Counted from the stretch's first letter, positions 53,021 through 62,356 are shown. The stretch is 64,000 nt of DNA from Bifidobacterium pseudolongum subsp. globosum (GCF_004155535.1 NZ_RYUH01000010.1:248001-312000); one strand, 5' to 3'. Notes: generated by a model from the letters alone, not told the origin. Numbers and translations: made by a program.

Positions 53021-54295
53021 ATGACGAACGATGAGGGGCACGGTCGTCCCGACACGCCGCCGAGCTTCGCGCCGAAGCCGCGCCGCAAAGCCACCGTTCA
53101 GGATGCGCAAGGCCAACCGGCGCCGCCGTCGTTCGCCCCCCATTCCCGCCGTTCATCATCGAGCACGCCCGCCACGCAGCCCGCCCCCGCCTCCATTCCG
53201 CCACGTGTGGCACGCGACCGGGCACCACGCGCCACTGCAGGCGCATCAAGCAATGCTGCAACGAACCAACACCCCCAACAGCCGGCTCGCTCGGCTACCA
53301 CGGCGGCAGCGGTGACGACCAGACCATCAAACGCGCGTCCGCACACCACACACCATCGTGTGCGCAACGGCCTCATCGCCGCGCTTGTCATCGTGCTTGT
53401 CGCCGCGCTGTGCGCGGGGTTCGGCATCTGGAACTGGGTCAGCGGCAGCCTGCGCAAAGAGGACTGGCTCACCGGCAAAGCCGCGGGGCCGGCCACGACA
53501 TGGCTCATCCTCGGATCCGATGAGCGCGACGGCACCACCGGCAGCGATGACACCCCTGGAAACCGCACCGACACGATCCTCATCCTCACCAAGCCGAAGC
53601 ACGGCCCCAGCTCGCTCATTTCGGTGCCCCGCGATTCACTTGTGCAGGTGGATGACGTCCTGCTCAAGATCAACGCCGTAATGCAGATCTATGGCCGTCA
53701 GGAACTCGCCACACAGATCGAGGACATCACCGGCCAGAAGGTCGATCACGTGGCCAAGATCACCTTCGGTGGACTTACCGGCGTGGTCGACGCGCTCGGC
53801 GGCATCGAACTGTGCTACGACCAGGACGTGGACGATGAGCTTTCCGACCTGCATTGGAAGGCCGGCTGCCATGTCGTCGACGGACATACGGCGCTCGCGT
53901 TCTCGCGCATGCGCTATTCCGACCCCAAGGGCGACTTCGGGCGCGCCGAACGCCAACGTCAGGTGATCGGCGCCATCGCCAAGAAAGCGGCCTCCCCCGC
54001 CACACTGATGAATTTCGGCACTGTGCGCAAGGTCGGTGATGCGGCGCTGCAGGCGATCACCGTGGACGAGCGCACCAATCCCAAGACCCTGCTCGACATG
54101 CTGCTCGCGTTCCGTGACGCTTCGGGCTCGAACGGCATCACCGGCAGCCTCTATTGGAGCGATCCCAATTATTATGTGGACGGCGTGGGCTCCTGCGTGC
54201 TGCTCGACAATCCACGCAACCTCGAACTGTTCACCCAGCTCGCCGGCGGCACCCATGACCCCGGTGTGGTCGGCAGCGCGGCCGAACTGGGCTAG
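53021..54295 (+). CDS. LytR-CpsA-Psr (LCP) family protein, second copy
   Basis: A 424-residue LCP enzyme with CAGGAGGTCACC before ATG. A long Pro/Ala/Arg-rich cytoplasmic stretch (about 105 residues), a membrane helix (NGLIAALVIVLVAALCAGFGI) and the catalytic domain (LILGSDERDG, RTDTILI, SVPRDSLVQV, AFSRMRYSDPKGDFGRAERQRQ). Diverged from the first LCP. Both probably attach the glycan made by the nearby GT2 protein to the wall, though neither substrate is known. Confidence 0.9.
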   Translation: MTNDEGHGRPDTPPSFAPKPRRKATVQDAQGQPAPPSFAPHSRRSSSSTPATQPAPASIPPRVARDRAPRATAGASSNAATNQHPQQPARSATTAAAVTTRPSNARPHTTHHRVRNGLIAALVIVLVAALCAGFGIWNWVSGSLRKEDWLTGKAAGPATTWLILGSDERDGTTGSDDTPGNRTDTILILTKPKHGPSSLISVPRDSLVQVDDVLLKINAVMQIYGRQELATQIEDITGQKVDHVAKITFGGLTGVVDALGGIELCYDQDVDDELSDLHWKAGCHVVDGHTALAFSRMRYSDPKGDFGRAERQRQVIGAIAKKAASPATLMNFGTVRKVGDAALQAITVDERTNPKTLLDMLLAFRDASGSNGITGSLYWSDPNYYVDGVGSCVLLDNPRNLELFTQLAGGTHDPGVVGSAAELG

Positions 54296-54388
54296 CCCGG
54301 AATACGCCACGCGCGAACAGCACCGACCGTCCGACCACATGCCCCCGCGCCGCTTGCGCCCTGCCGGCACCCCATGCACAGTGGGTGC

Positions 54389-56077
54389 ATGAACAACACA
54401 CAAGCCACCCACCGCACACGCACCACCGCATTGCGCATGTGCGCGTATATCGCCCCGTTGGTCGCACAATGCATCATGCTCGCCGCGCTGCTCGTGCGCC
54501 AGCAATGGCTGTTCGCCCTGATGATCGGTTCGGGATGTTGCGCCACCGCGGCCACGATGGTGCTGACGCTGCTGCAGTCACACCCCACGTCCTCCGACAG
54601 CGGGGTGGACGGCGCACACACGGCAACGCATGCTTCCGACACCATCAGCGAGGACATGGTCCGTGCATGCACCGGCACCACGCTTGAGCGTCTGCTCAAC
54701 ATGGCCGACGACGCCGTGCCATTCCGCACGATGTGCCACATGTGGGCCCGGACAGCATGCAGCACCCATCCGCCGGGCTGCACGGCGCGCATCGGCACCG
54801 ACCCCTTTGGCGAGCCACTGACCATCGACTTGGAACGCCACGGCCCCCATGCGATTGTGGCGGGGACCACCGGATCGGGCAAATCGGTGCTGCTTCAGGA
54901 CTGGTGCGTGGCCCTCGCCGCCACCCACCCCCCGCAGGCCCTGCAGTTCGTGCTCCTCGACTTCAAAGGCGGGTCGGCGATGGAACGCCTGTGCGCACTC
55001 CCCCATGTGCGCGGGTGCGTCAACGACCTCGACCTCAAATACGCCACGCGCGCTCTGCGTGCGCTCGAACGCGAACTCGACCGCCGGGAGCGGCTCGCCG
55101 CCGCACTCGGTGTGAGCGACCTCATGCACGCGGCGTGCCCGGTGGCCCGGCTCGTGATCGTGGTCGACGAATTCCACATGCTGCACGGACAGTTGCCCGA
55201 CTACATCGACCGTTTGGTGCGCGTCGCGTCGTTGGGCCGTTCGCTGGGCATGCATCTGGTCGCCTGCACGCAGAATCCGCTGGGGCAGATCAGCGCATCG
55301 ATGAAGGCGAATATGAGCCTGCGCATATGCCTGCGTGTCCGCGACACGCTGCAATCCCAGGAAATGATAGGCTCCGACGCGGCGGCCCATCTGAGCGCCG
55401 TGGCCCCCGGCATGGCGATCCTGATGGAAGACGACGAGCGGCGCGTCTTCCGGTGCGCGCACATCGAGGACATCGACGCGCTCATCAGGAACATCGCACG
55501 GTGCGCTCGCGTGCACGCCTGCACGGCGCCGCCCCCGCTGTTCACGGACGGGCTGCCCGACCATGTGAGTTCGCAGTCACTGCCCGACGCATGCGCGCCG
55601 GGTCATCTCCCGCTCGGCCTCGTCGATGACGGAGTAGCCGTCGCGCCGTTCGTCATCGACACGCGCACCGGTCCGCTCGCCGTGGTGGGCCAGCATGGGC
55701 GGGGCAAAAGCGCGCTGTTGCGCTGGATCGAGCAGGCGGCGCCGGCGTACGGCGTCACCGCGGTCTGTACCGACGACGCCGACGAACTGCTCGATCCGCT
55801 GTGCATGGATGCCCGGGCCGGCGCATTGCGTGCGCAGCTGCGTGATCCGCGCGCATTCACCGTCTTCGCGCTCTCCTCCACACGACGCCTGCGCATTCCC
55901 GAACATTGCACACGCCGGCTTATTCTGCCCTGCGGCGAACGTGCGGTCGATCTGGCCGACGGCATTCCCGCAGACCTGCTCAACACGATGGACGGTGAGG
56001 ACATGCGCACACCCGGGCGGGCGGTCTATATCGACTCCGGTGTGGCACAGCTTGTGCAGCTCATGGCCGCCAGTTGA
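54389..56077 (+). CDS. FtsK/SpoIIIE-family ATPase, EccC-like
   Basis: A 562-residue protein with two N-terminal membrane helices (VAQCIMLAALLVRQQWLFALMI region) and two P-loop domains. The first is intact: GTTGSGKS (159-166), DFKGGSA and VIVVDEFH. The second is short and degenerate (GQHGRGKS). This layout resembles EccC of type VII secretion rather than DNA translocase FtsK, as no gamma domain is seen. No ESX substrate genes are nearby. Starts at ATG 54389 or 54374, neither with a strong site. Close to whiB1, as in bifidobacterial synteny. Confidence 0.8.
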   Translation: MNNTQATHRTRTTALRMCAYIAPLVAQCIMLAALLVRQQWLFALMIGSGCCATAATMVLTLLQSHPTSSDSGVDGAHTATHASDTISEDMVRACTGTTLERLLNMADDAVPFRTMCHMWARTACSTHPPGCTARIGTDPFGEPLTIDLERHGPHAIVAGTTGSGKSVLLQDWCVALAATHPPQALQFVLLDFKGGSAMERLCALPHVRGCVNDLDLKYATRALRALERELDRRERLAAALGVSDLMHAACPVARLVIVVDEFHMLHGQLPDYIDRLVRVASLGRSLGMHLVACTQNPLGQISASMKANMSLRICLRVRDTLQSQEMIGSDAAAHLSAVAPGMAILMEDDERRVFRCAHIEDIDALIRNIARCARVHACTAPPPLFTDGLPDHVSSQSLPDACAPGHLPLGLVDDGVAVAPFVIDTRTGPLAVVGQHGRGKSALLRWIEQAAPAYGVTAVCTDDADELLDPLCMDARAGALRAQLRDPRAFTVFALSSTRRLRIPEHCTRRLILPCGERAVDLADGIPADLLNTMDGEDMRTPGRAVYIDSGVAQLVQLMAAS

Positions 56078-56120
56078 TGCCAAAAAACGCGCAGCGGCAC
56101 CTGAATTCCTTGGAAAACCC

Positions 56121-56155
56121 TTGAAAAACGGACGGGAATTGCTTAGCATAAGCAA
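56121..56155 (+). promoter_or_regulatory. whiB1 promoter with palindrome over -10
   Basis: TTGAAA (56121), 17-base spacer, TAGCAT (56144). Palindrome TTGCTTA-GCA-TAAGCAA (56139-56155) covers the -10. A further half copy CATAAGCATAG follows. Confidence 0.55.
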
Positions 56156-56193
56156 GGTAGCCGTTCATAAGCATAGTAAGGAACACAATCCAT

Positions 56194-56472
56194 ATGAGCA
56201 GTGCATTCGACTGGCGCGCCAAGGCGGCGTGCCGCGACAAGGATCCAGAGCTGTTCTTTCCGGTAGGAAACACCGGCACCGCCTATCAGCAGATCGAAGA
56301 GGCCAAGGCCGTGTGCCGCACCTGCAAGGTCATTGACGCCTGCCTCAAATGCGCGCTGGACACCAATCAGGATTACGGTGTGTGGGGTGGCCTGAGCGAA
56401 GATGAGCGCCGCGCACTGAAGCGTCGCGCCATGCGCGCCCGCCGTTCCCAGTCGATGCAGATGCAGATCTGA
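56194..56472 (+). CDS. whiB1: WhiB-family iron-sulfur regulator, WhiB1/WblE-like
   Basis: A 92-residue protein, GTAAGGA before ATG. The four [4Fe-4S] cysteines are C13, C41, C44 and C50 with an extra C53; the GVWGG turn and basic C-terminus (ERRALKRRAMRARRSQ) are in place. DWRAKAACRDKDPELFFPVGNTG closely follows WhiB1, which binds sigma-A and is nitric oxide sensitive. It is beside a PdtaS-like kinase as in mycobacteria. Essential in mycobacteria. Confidence 0.92.
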   Translation: MSSAFDWRAKAACRDKDPELFFPVGNTGTAYQQIEEAKAVCRTCKVIDACLKCALDTNQDYGVWGGLSEDERRALKRRAMRARRSQSMQMQI

Positions 56473-56491
56473 CGCACTCCACGCCTAGAGC

Positions 56492-56540
56492 ATAATGCGG
56501 TGCCCCCAGCCACGGGATGTGGTTGGGGGCACCGCATTAT
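56492..56540. terminator. bidirectional terminator between whiB1 and pdtaS
   Basis: Stem of 22 pairs, ATAATGCGGTGCCCCC on the left and its complement on the right (one G-U), with loop GGGAT, between convergent genes. Confidence 0.75.
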
Positions 56541-56560
56541 ATCCGGCGTACTGTGCGCTG

Positions 56561-58039
56561 TCATGCGGCGCGCAGCTTGATGTCGAGCAGCACGCGCGTG
56601 CCGCCCTCACGTGCCGGCTCCCATGTGACCGTGCCACCGAAATCATTCGTGACGAAGGTGTTGATGATCTGCGTGCCCAGCCCGGACCCGGATGTGCGCG
56701 CCATGCCGTCCTGCTCCTCGTGGTCGATGCCGTTGCCGTCGTCTTCCACACAGATGCTCAGATGGTTGCCTTCACGGCCCACCGAGACCACGATATGCCC
56801 TTCGGTGCGCCCCTCGTAGCCATGTTCGACGGCGTTGGTAATCAGCTCGGTGAGCACGAGCGAGAGCGGCGTGGCGTCCTGGGCGGGCATCATGCCGAAT
56901 TTGCCAACGAAATCGATGGTGATGTGCTGTTCGCTCATCGACGCCAGATCGACGCTCATGCGCAGCAGATTCGCGATGACCTTGTCGAAATCCACCACTT
57001 CGTCGGCCGATTGACTCAGCCCCTCGTGCACCATCGCGATCGTCTGCACACGGCGCTGTGCCTCCTTGAGCTCCTTCTTCACTTCGTCCGATTTCGTTTT
57101 GCGCGCCTGCAGCCGCAGCAACGCCGACACCGCCTGCAGGTTGTTCTTCACGCGGTGGTGAATCTCGGAGATCGTGGCGTCCTTCGTCTGCAGCTCCACT
57201 TCGCGGCGGCGCAGCTCGGTCACGTCCCGGCACAGCACAATCGCACCGGTGCGCCCTCGGGCGTCCATGAGCGGCAGCGAGCGCATCGAGACCGCCGAAC
57301 GGTTGGTGTCCATCTCGGTGTCCATCGCGGCTTTGCCCAGCAGGACGATCGGCAGCGATTCGGACACGGGGTCGTTTTCATGGATGAGCCCGGTGCCGAT
57401 CTCGCCGAGGTTGCCGCCTTCCATCGTGTCGAGCATGCCCAGGCGCCTGAAGCAGCTGATGCCGTTGGGCGAGGCGTACTGCACGTCGCCGTCGACGGTG
57501 AGGATGATGAAGCCGTCCGCCACGCGCGCGTTGTGCCGCTGGTTGAGCACCGCGTCCTTGTAGGGGAACTGCCCGCGTGGAATCATCGTGAACAGCCGTT
57601 TGCCCGCGCTGATGCTCTCCGACTCATACCGGCCGTTCGATTCGCGCGTGGCCAGATTCGTCTCGCGCACCACAAGGCCCAACGTCTTGCCGTCATGGCG
57701 AATCGGCGCATAGACATTGCACACCGTGGAGCCGCCGATGTTGCGCAGGATCGATGAGCGGTAGACGCCTTCGCTGTGCATCGCCTCGGTGAGCTCCTCA
57801 GTGAACTCGGGGTCCATCGCGCATCCCACAAGGTCGTCGACACGCAGGCTCATCACCGTGGAGGGCCGGCATTGTTCGGCGATGACGAAACTGCCGTCGC
57901 CTTTTTGCAGTACGAGCAGCAGATCCGCGAAGCTCAGATCGGCGATGACCTGCCAATCGGCGACGAGATGATGCAGCCATTCACGGTCGGAATCGTCGAA
58001 ATCCGGGCGTGTGGCGAGAATCTGTGAAAAATCAGCCAT
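56561..58039 (-). CDS. pdtaS: PdtaS-like sensor histidine kinase (HisKA_2/HWE-related)
   Basis: A 492-residue cytoplasmic kinase. N-terminal GAF (MADFSQILATRPDF ... SIREGVYRS region), PAS (GFIILTVDGDVQYASPNG), dimerisation H-box EIHHRVKNNLQAVSALL (HisKA_2) and an HATPase domain (LITNAVEHG, DDGNGID, GSGLGTQII). In mycobacteria PdtaS phosphorylates the ANTAR protein PdtaR; here that partner lies 30 kb away. No ribosome site at ATG 58039; TATGAT ends eight bases before, so probably leaderless. Convergent with whiB1. Confidence 0.9.
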   Translation of the reverse strand: MADFSQILATRPDFDDSDREWLHHLVADWQVIADLSFADLLLVLQKGDGSFVIAEQCRPSTVMSLRVDDLVGCAMDPEFTEELTEAMHSEGVYRSSILRNIGGSTVCNVYAPIRHDGKTLGLVVRETNLATRESNGRYESESISAGKRLFTMIPRGQFPYKDAVLNQRHNARVADGFIILTVDGDVQYASPNGISCFRRLGMLDTMEGGNLGEIGTGLIHENDPVSESLPIVLLGKAAMDTEMDTNRSAVSMRSLPLMDARGRTGAIVLCRDVTELRRREVELQTKDATISEIHHRVKNNLQAVSALLRLQARKTKSDEVKKELKEAQRRVQTIAMVHEGLSQSADEVVDFDKVIANLLRMSVDLASMSEQHITIDFVGKFGMMPAQDATPLSLVLTELITNAVEHGYEGRTEGHIVVSVGREGNHLSICVEDDGNGIDHEEQDGMARTSGSGLGTQIINTFVTNDFGGTVTWEPAREGGTRVLLDIKLRAA

Positions 58040-58046
58040 GCGCACC

Positions 58047-58052
58047 ATCATA
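58047..58052 (-). promoter_or_regulatory. -10 of a probable leaderless pdtaS promoter
   Basis: TATGAT, seven bases from the ATG. Confidence 0.45.
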
Positions 58053-58087
58053 GCGGCCGGCACCGCCCCGATGAATGTCTGTCAACT

Positions 58088-58120
58088 AGTTACGCTAACG
58101 TAGCTTACGTTTGCGTAACT
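58088..58120. repeat. inverted repeat between divergent pdtaS and hemolysin III genes
   Basis: Arms AGTTACGCTAACGTA / TACGTTTGCGTAACT (one mismatch) with loop GCT, 20 bases before the plus-strand start. Operator candidate for one or both genes. Confidence 0.5.
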
Positions 58121-58139
58121 TCTAGTGATACGAGATGAC

Positions 58140-59036
58140 ATGGCCACTCAAGACAGGCAACACATCGAGGAGAAACGGGCGGCGGTCGTGGCCGCCCGGC
58201 AGGAGGCACTCGAGGCGAAGGCACACAATGTGCGCGCGAACGCGCAGGCGAAGGCGGACAAGGTGCGCCGCAAGGCCGAATGCAAGGCCAAGCACATCAT
58301 CGCCAAAGGAGAGGCGAAAGCCGCCAAGCTCGAAGGCATTGTGCCGCAGGAAGTCGAGCGCAAAGTGCGTCTCGATGTGCACGGCAGGGAAAAGCCGCTG
58401 CTCCGCGGGTGGATGCATGCCGGTGCCACCCCCTTGGCTTTGGCGGCCGGCATTGTGCTGATCTGCATCGCCCACGGCACCGGGCTCAAATGGGCGTGCG
58501 CCGTATTCATGACGGCGTCGCTCATCCTGTTCGGCAATTCCGCCGCCTACCATCTGGGCGACTGGTCGCCCCGGGTGACCGACGTGTTGCGCCGTATCGA
58601 CCATATGAACATCTTCCTGCTCATCGCCGGCACCTATACGCCGGTCGCCTTCGCCCTCGACGCCTTCTGGCGCAACACGATCATCATCGGCATGTGGAGT
58701 TGCACCCTCGTGGCATTGATCATCCATGTGGTGTGGATCAACGCGCCACGCTGGCTCTACGTGCTCGTCTACATCATCTTCGGCGTCTCCGGCGTCGCGT
58801 TCATGGGGCTGTTCTGGCGGTCGCCCGCAGCAGGTCCCGCCGTGGTCGTGCTGTTGCTGTCCGGCGGCGCCTGCTACATCGCGGGCGCCATCGTCTACGC
58901 GCTGCGCAAACCCGACCCGTGGCCGAAGGTCTTCGGGTTCCACGAGATCTTCCATCTGGGCACCATTGCCGGCTATGCATGCCATATGGTGGCCATCTAC
59001 ATCGTGATCGTCAGACTGGCCCAGTTGGCGCAGTGA
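58140..59036 (+). CDS. hemolysin III family (PAQR-like) membrane protein with coiled-coil N-terminus
   Basis: A 298-residue protein from ATG 58140 (GTG 58125 is an alternative). A 90-residue charged helical extension rich in Ala/Lys/Arg (KADKVRRKAECKAKHIIAKG) precedes the seven-helix PAQR domain (SLILFGNSAAYHLGDW with the conserved Ser and His; RRIDHMNIFLLIAGTYTP; FGFHEIFHLGTIAGYACH with the Zn-type His pair). Members are membrane hydrolase-like proteins, not proven hemolysins. The extension is unusual. Confidence 0.88.
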   Translation: MATQDRQHIEEKRAAVVAARQEALEAKAHNVRANAQAKADKVRRKAECKAKHIIAKGEAKAAKLEGIVPQEVERKVRLDVHGREKPLLRGWMHAGATPLALAAGIVLICIAHGTGLKWACAVFMTASLILFGNSAAYHLGDWSPRVTDVLRRIDHMNIFLLIAGTYTPVAFALDAFWRNTIIIGMWSCTLVALIIHVVWINAPRWLYVLVYIIFGVSGVAFMGLFWRSPAAGPAVVVLLLSGGACYIAGAIVYALRKPDPWPKVFGFHEIFHLGTIAGYACHMVAIYIVIVRLAQLAQ

Positions 59037-59042
59037 CGTCCG

Positions 59043-59104
59043 GTGCATATGGTTTGGCCCCGGTCCATCATGGTGACGATGGGCCGGGGCCAAACCATAT
59101 GCAC
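59043..59104. terminator. bidirectional terminator between hemolysin III and greA
   Basis: 21-base perfect arms (GTGCATATGGTTTGGCCCCG on the left) with a 20-base loop that forms an inner CCATC/GATGG stem. Confidence 0.75.
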
Positions 59105-59118
59105 TAGGTGCGATGAGA

Positions 59119-59601
59119 TCACTGCAGCGGCGTCGCCTTGGTGATCGTCACCGAGATCTCACGGCCATTGGGGGCCTTGTACGACACGGTGTCGCCCTCT
59201 TTCGCACCGAGGATGGCCGCGCCGATCGGCGACTCGGGGCTGATCACGTCGTAATCGGTGGCCACGGCGATGTCGCGCGATCCGAGCACATACACCATCT
59301 CACGGCCACCCATGTCGATGGTGACGATGGAGCCGTTGCCCACGGTGCCGGCGTCCGGCGCCTCCATGATCTTCGCATTGCGCAGTTTGACGATGAGCTC
59401 GTTGATGCGGCCCTCGTTCTTGCCCTGCTCCTCGCGGGCGGCCTGATAGCCGCCGTTCTCCGAGAGGTCACCTTCCGCACGGGCCGCGGCGATGCGCTGG
59501 GTGATCTCGTCGCGGTACTCGCCCTCGCGATACGTGAGCTCTTCCTTCAACTTGTCGTAGGCGTCCTGGGTCAGGAGCACGACCTTTTCTTCTTCGGCCA
59601 T
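59119..59601 (-). CDS. greA: transcription elongation factor GreA
   Basis: A 160-residue factor rescuing backtracked RNA polymerase by transcript cleavage. N-terminal coiled coil with the acidic tip (EYRDEITQRIAAARAEGDLSENG; DLSEN holds the catalytic acids) and C-terminal FKBP-like domain (ISPESPIGAAILG). GAAAGGAGG before ATG 59601; the adjacent ATG 59604 is too near the site. Confidence 0.95.
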   Translation of the reverse strand: MAEEEKVVLLTQDAYDKLKEELTYREGEYRDEITQRIAAARAEGDLSENGGYQAAREEQGKNEGRINELIVKLRNAKIMEAPDAGTVGNGSIVTIDMGGREMVYVLGSRDIAVATDYDVISPESPIGAAILGAKEGDTVSYKAPNGREISVTITKATPLQ

Positions 59602-59733
59602 CATGGCCTCCTTTCGTACGCAGCCCACCCGCGCATCCTCCATGCGGGTGCGGCGCGTGCATGTGTCATCACATAAACAATCGAGCACCGGCCGTCGCCC
59701 GCCGGTACTCTCCGTCTTTCATTGCAATGCCAA

Positions 59734-60141
59734 TCAGCGCGTGGCGATGATGTCGATGACGAACTCCAATGTGTCATCGGGGCCGATGCCGGCCTGCGGC
59801 ACACCACGCGAGCCATAGCCATACTCAGGCGGAATCGACACGAGCAGACGGGAGCCCACATTGTGGCCCGGAACCGTCTGGTCCCATCCCTTGATCACCT
59901 GGCCGACGCCAATGCCGAAGCTCGCCGGCTGGTGACGTTCGAAGCTGGAGTCAAACGCCGTATCGTTGCCCCAGACCTGGCCGTGGTAGTTCACCGTGAT
60001 GGTGTCGCCGCGGCGGACCATCGGGCCGTTGCCCTCTTCGAGTTCCACGACCTTGAGGCCCTTGGGGGCTTCACCTTCCGGGAACACGATGACAGGAAGG
60101 TCACCATATGCGCCCTGTACCTCAGGCATCTGCGTAGCCAT
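59734..60141 (-). CDS. FKBP-type peptidyl-prolyl isomerase
   Basis: A 135-residue protein with no signal peptide, hence cytoplasmic. FKBP fold: VNYHGQVWGNDTAFDSSF, VIKGWDQTVPGHNVGSRLLVSIP, YGYGSRG and GIGPDDTLEFVIDI. AAGGAGG before ATG. Next to greA as in other bifidobacteria. Confidence 0.94.
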   Translation of the reverse strand: MATQMPEVQGAYGDLPVIVFPEGEAPKGLKVVELEEGNGPMVRRGDTITVNYHGQVWGNDTAFDSSFERHQPASFGIGVGQVIKGWDQTVPGHNVGSRLLVSIPPEYGYGSRGVPQAGIGPDDTLEFVIDIIATR

Positions 60142-60214
60142 GTTTCCTCCTTGCTGTTGACACAACGCATTTCAGCGTAGCACATCCGCGCCCGCCACGC
60201 GGCACGATGCGCGT

Positions 60215-61684
60215 TCAGCACTCCACCACGTTGAGCGCGAGACCGCCTTGCGAGGTCTCTTTGTATTTCGCCATCATGTCGTGCCCGGTCTGCCGCATGG
60301 TGGTGATGACCTGGTCGAGCGTGACGATGTGCGAACCATCGCCGAGCATCGCCATGCGCACCGCCCCGATCGCGGTATTGGCCGCGACCGCGTTGCGCTC
60401 GATGCAGGGAATCTGCACCAAACCGCCGATCGGATCGCATGTGAGTCCCAGATGGTGCTCCATGCCGATCTCCGCCGCATTCTCGATCTGCGCCGGTGAG
60501 CCGCCGACGACCGCACACAGGCCGGCCGCGGCCATCGAGCATGCCGATCCGACTTCGCCTTGGCAGCCGACCTCCGCGCCGGATATCGACGCATTGCGTT
60601 TGATGAGATATCCCACGGCCGCCGCCGTGAGCAGGAAGGTGCGTACGCCCGCCTCATCGGCGTCAGGCAGGAAATGCCAGTAGTACATGAGCGTGGCCGG
60701 CAAGACGCCCGACGCGCCGTTCGTCGGGGCGGTGACGATGCGCCCTCCCCCGGCGTTCTGCTCATTGACGGCGAGTGCGAACAGGTCGATCCACGCCGCT
60801 TCCGACGACTCCACATGCCGCAGGTTGCCCGAGGCGTGTTGGCTGAGCACGTCGCCCTTCGACCGCAGCCTCGTATAGACGCCCGGCGCGCGCCGGGGCA
60901 CATCGAGGCCGCCGGGCAGCACGCGTTGTGTGCTTGTGCACCCTTCGTGGACACTGGCGCGCATCGCCGCCCACACGCGATCGAGGTGCGCGCGAATCGC
61001 GTCGGCGCCGTGGATCGCGCATTCATTGGCCCACACCACGTCGGCGATGCTCATGCCTTGCTCCGCGCATATGGCGAGGAGCTGTTTCGCAGTGGCGAAC
61101 GGATACGGCCAGCCGTCGGTCTGCATCGTGGGGTCGGTTTCGCCGGCATCCACGCGCTGGGCGTCTTCCTGTGCCTCGACCGACCGGTCGTGCATCGAGA
61201 CCACGGGGTCGGTGACGAGTCCGGGTTCGATGAACCCGCCGCCCACCGAATACCAGACCTGTTCGTAGACGGGGCGTCCTTGCGCATCGAAGGCCTCACA
61301 ACGCATGCCGTTGGGGTGCGCGGCGAGGCGGTGCCAGACGTCGATGACCACATCATGGTTGTAATCGAAGGTGATCGTCCTCACTCCGGCGAGCCGTATG
61401 GTGCCGCGCTCATCGCAGATGCGGTGCATATCCGCAAGGTAATCGGTGTCCACGGTCTGCGGGTCGTTGCCTTCCAGACCAGCCACCGAAGCGCGGTCCG
61501 TGCCGTGCCCCAGCCCGGTGAGCGCAAGCGACCCATACAGTGTGACGCGCACGCGGTCCACCTCGTCAATCACACCATGTTGCACAAGCGCTTGCGCGAA
61601 CCGCCGTGTGGCGAGCATCGGGCCGACGGTATGCGACGAACTCGGTCCCACACCGATGGAATACAAATCGAGGACGCTGAACAT
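60215..61684 (-). CDS. sdaA: L-serine dehydratase, iron-sulfur, single chain
   Basis: A 489-residue enzyme (L-serine to pyruvate + ammonia). N-terminal beta-type domain ([22 protein letters not shown]), C-terminal alpha-type domain with cluster cysteines in [32 protein letters not shown] and the tail; fused form as in E. coli SdaA. ATG 61684 is preferred since TATATT ends eight bases upstream and there is no ribosome site; ATG 61690 lies in the promoter. Degrades serine, perhaps feeding pyruvate. Confidence 0.93.
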   Translation of the reverse strand: MFSVLDLYSIGVGPSSSHTVGPMLATRRFAQALVQHGVIDEVDRVRVTLYGSLALTGLGHGTDRASVAGLEGNDPQTVDTDYLADMHRICDERGTIRLAGVRTITFDYNHDVVIDVWHRLAAHPNGMRCEAFDAQGRPVYEQVWYSVGGGFIEPGLVTDPVVSMHDRSVEAQEDAQRVDAGETDPTMQTDGWPYPFATAKQLLAICAEQGMSIADVVWANECAIHGADAIRAHLDRVWAAMRASVHEGCTSTQRVLPGGLDVPRRAPGVYTRLRSKGDVLSQHASGNLRHVESSEAAWIDLFALAVNEQNAGGGRIVTAPTNGASGVLPATLMYYWHFLPDADEAGVRTFLLTAAAVGYLIKRNASISGAEVGCQGEVGSACSMAAAGLCAVVGGSPAQIENAAEIGMEHHLGLTCDPIGGLVQIPCIERNAVAANTAIGAVRMAMLGDGSHIVTLDQVITTMRQTGHDMMAKYKETSQGGLALNVVEC

Positions 61685-61691
61685 ATACATG

Positions 61692-61697
61692 AATATA
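61692..61697 (-). promoter_or_regulatory. -10 of a probable leaderless sdaA promoter
   Basis: TATATT, seven bases from ATG 61684. Confidence 0.45.
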
Positions 61698-61734
61698 TGT
61701 GCGCGTCCTCGTGGGTGCTAGATGCGTTACGCTC

Positions 61735-62349
61735 TCAGGCAACTGCGTGCATCATCGCGGTGAGCACATATCCCCCACCCACCGCGAGCAGCACGCTGAC
61801 CACACCCAATGTAATCACCGCGGTGCGGTGTTTTGCAAGGCGCTCCCCCAACGTGAATGCGGCGAAAAACGAAGCCAGGCCGAGCACCGCGCCGTTGATC
61901 GCGGCGATGGTGGTATGGTCGGCGCTCACCGTGCCCATGCCGAGCCTGCCGCTGATCATGTTCATGATGCCCAGCACGACCCAGACCGTCCACACCCCGA
62001 AGCCGATGGCACCGGTCATGGCATAGACGACCGGCTGCAGCTTGCGCTTCATGCGGTAGGCGAAGGATTCGGCGCACCACAGCAGCGCGAAACCCACGAC
62101 GTACGAGAACATCACGGCGAGCAGCATGGCCACAAGCGCCCACGGCAGGATCGGGAACACGCGGGGGGCGAAGCTCACGTACAGTGGCGAACACAGCAGC
62201 TCGCAGAAGCACAATGTACATGCCACGATGATCGCTTGGGCGAGCATGATCGGCACGCCGGATTCGCGGTGTGCTTCGATGGTCGAGCGGCGCCCGCCTT
62301 GCTTGGTGTGGTTGGTGGTCATCGGTATCCGTTCAGTCATTTCGCTCAT
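61735..62349 (-). CDS. small polytopic membrane protein, unknown
   Basis: A 204-residue protein with about five membrane helices (MLAQAIIVACTLCFCELLC, ILPWALVAMLLAVMFSYVVGF, MTGAIGFGVWTVWVVLGIM, INGAVLGLASFFAAFTLG, VITLGVVSVLLAVGGGYVL). Cytoplasmic N-terminus. No family recognised. TACACT ends eight bases before ATG 62349 and no ribosome site is seen, so probably leaderless. Confidence 0.7.
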   Translation of the reverse strand: MSEMTERIPMTTNHTKQGGRRSTIEAHRESGVPIMLAQAIIVACTLCFCELLCSPLYVSFAPRVFPILPWALVAMLLAVMFSYVVGFALLWCAESFAYRMKRKLQPVVYAMTGAIGFGVWTVWVVLGIMNMISGRLGMGTVSADHTTIAAINGAVLGLASFFAAFTLGERLAKHRTAVITLGVVSVLLAVGGGYVLTAMMHAVA

Positions 62350-62356
62350 GCCGGCC

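Noticed and set aside
54389..56472. Type VII secretion locus
   Set aside because: Only the EccC-like ATPase is present, with no EccB, EccD, EccE or WXG100 genes nearby.
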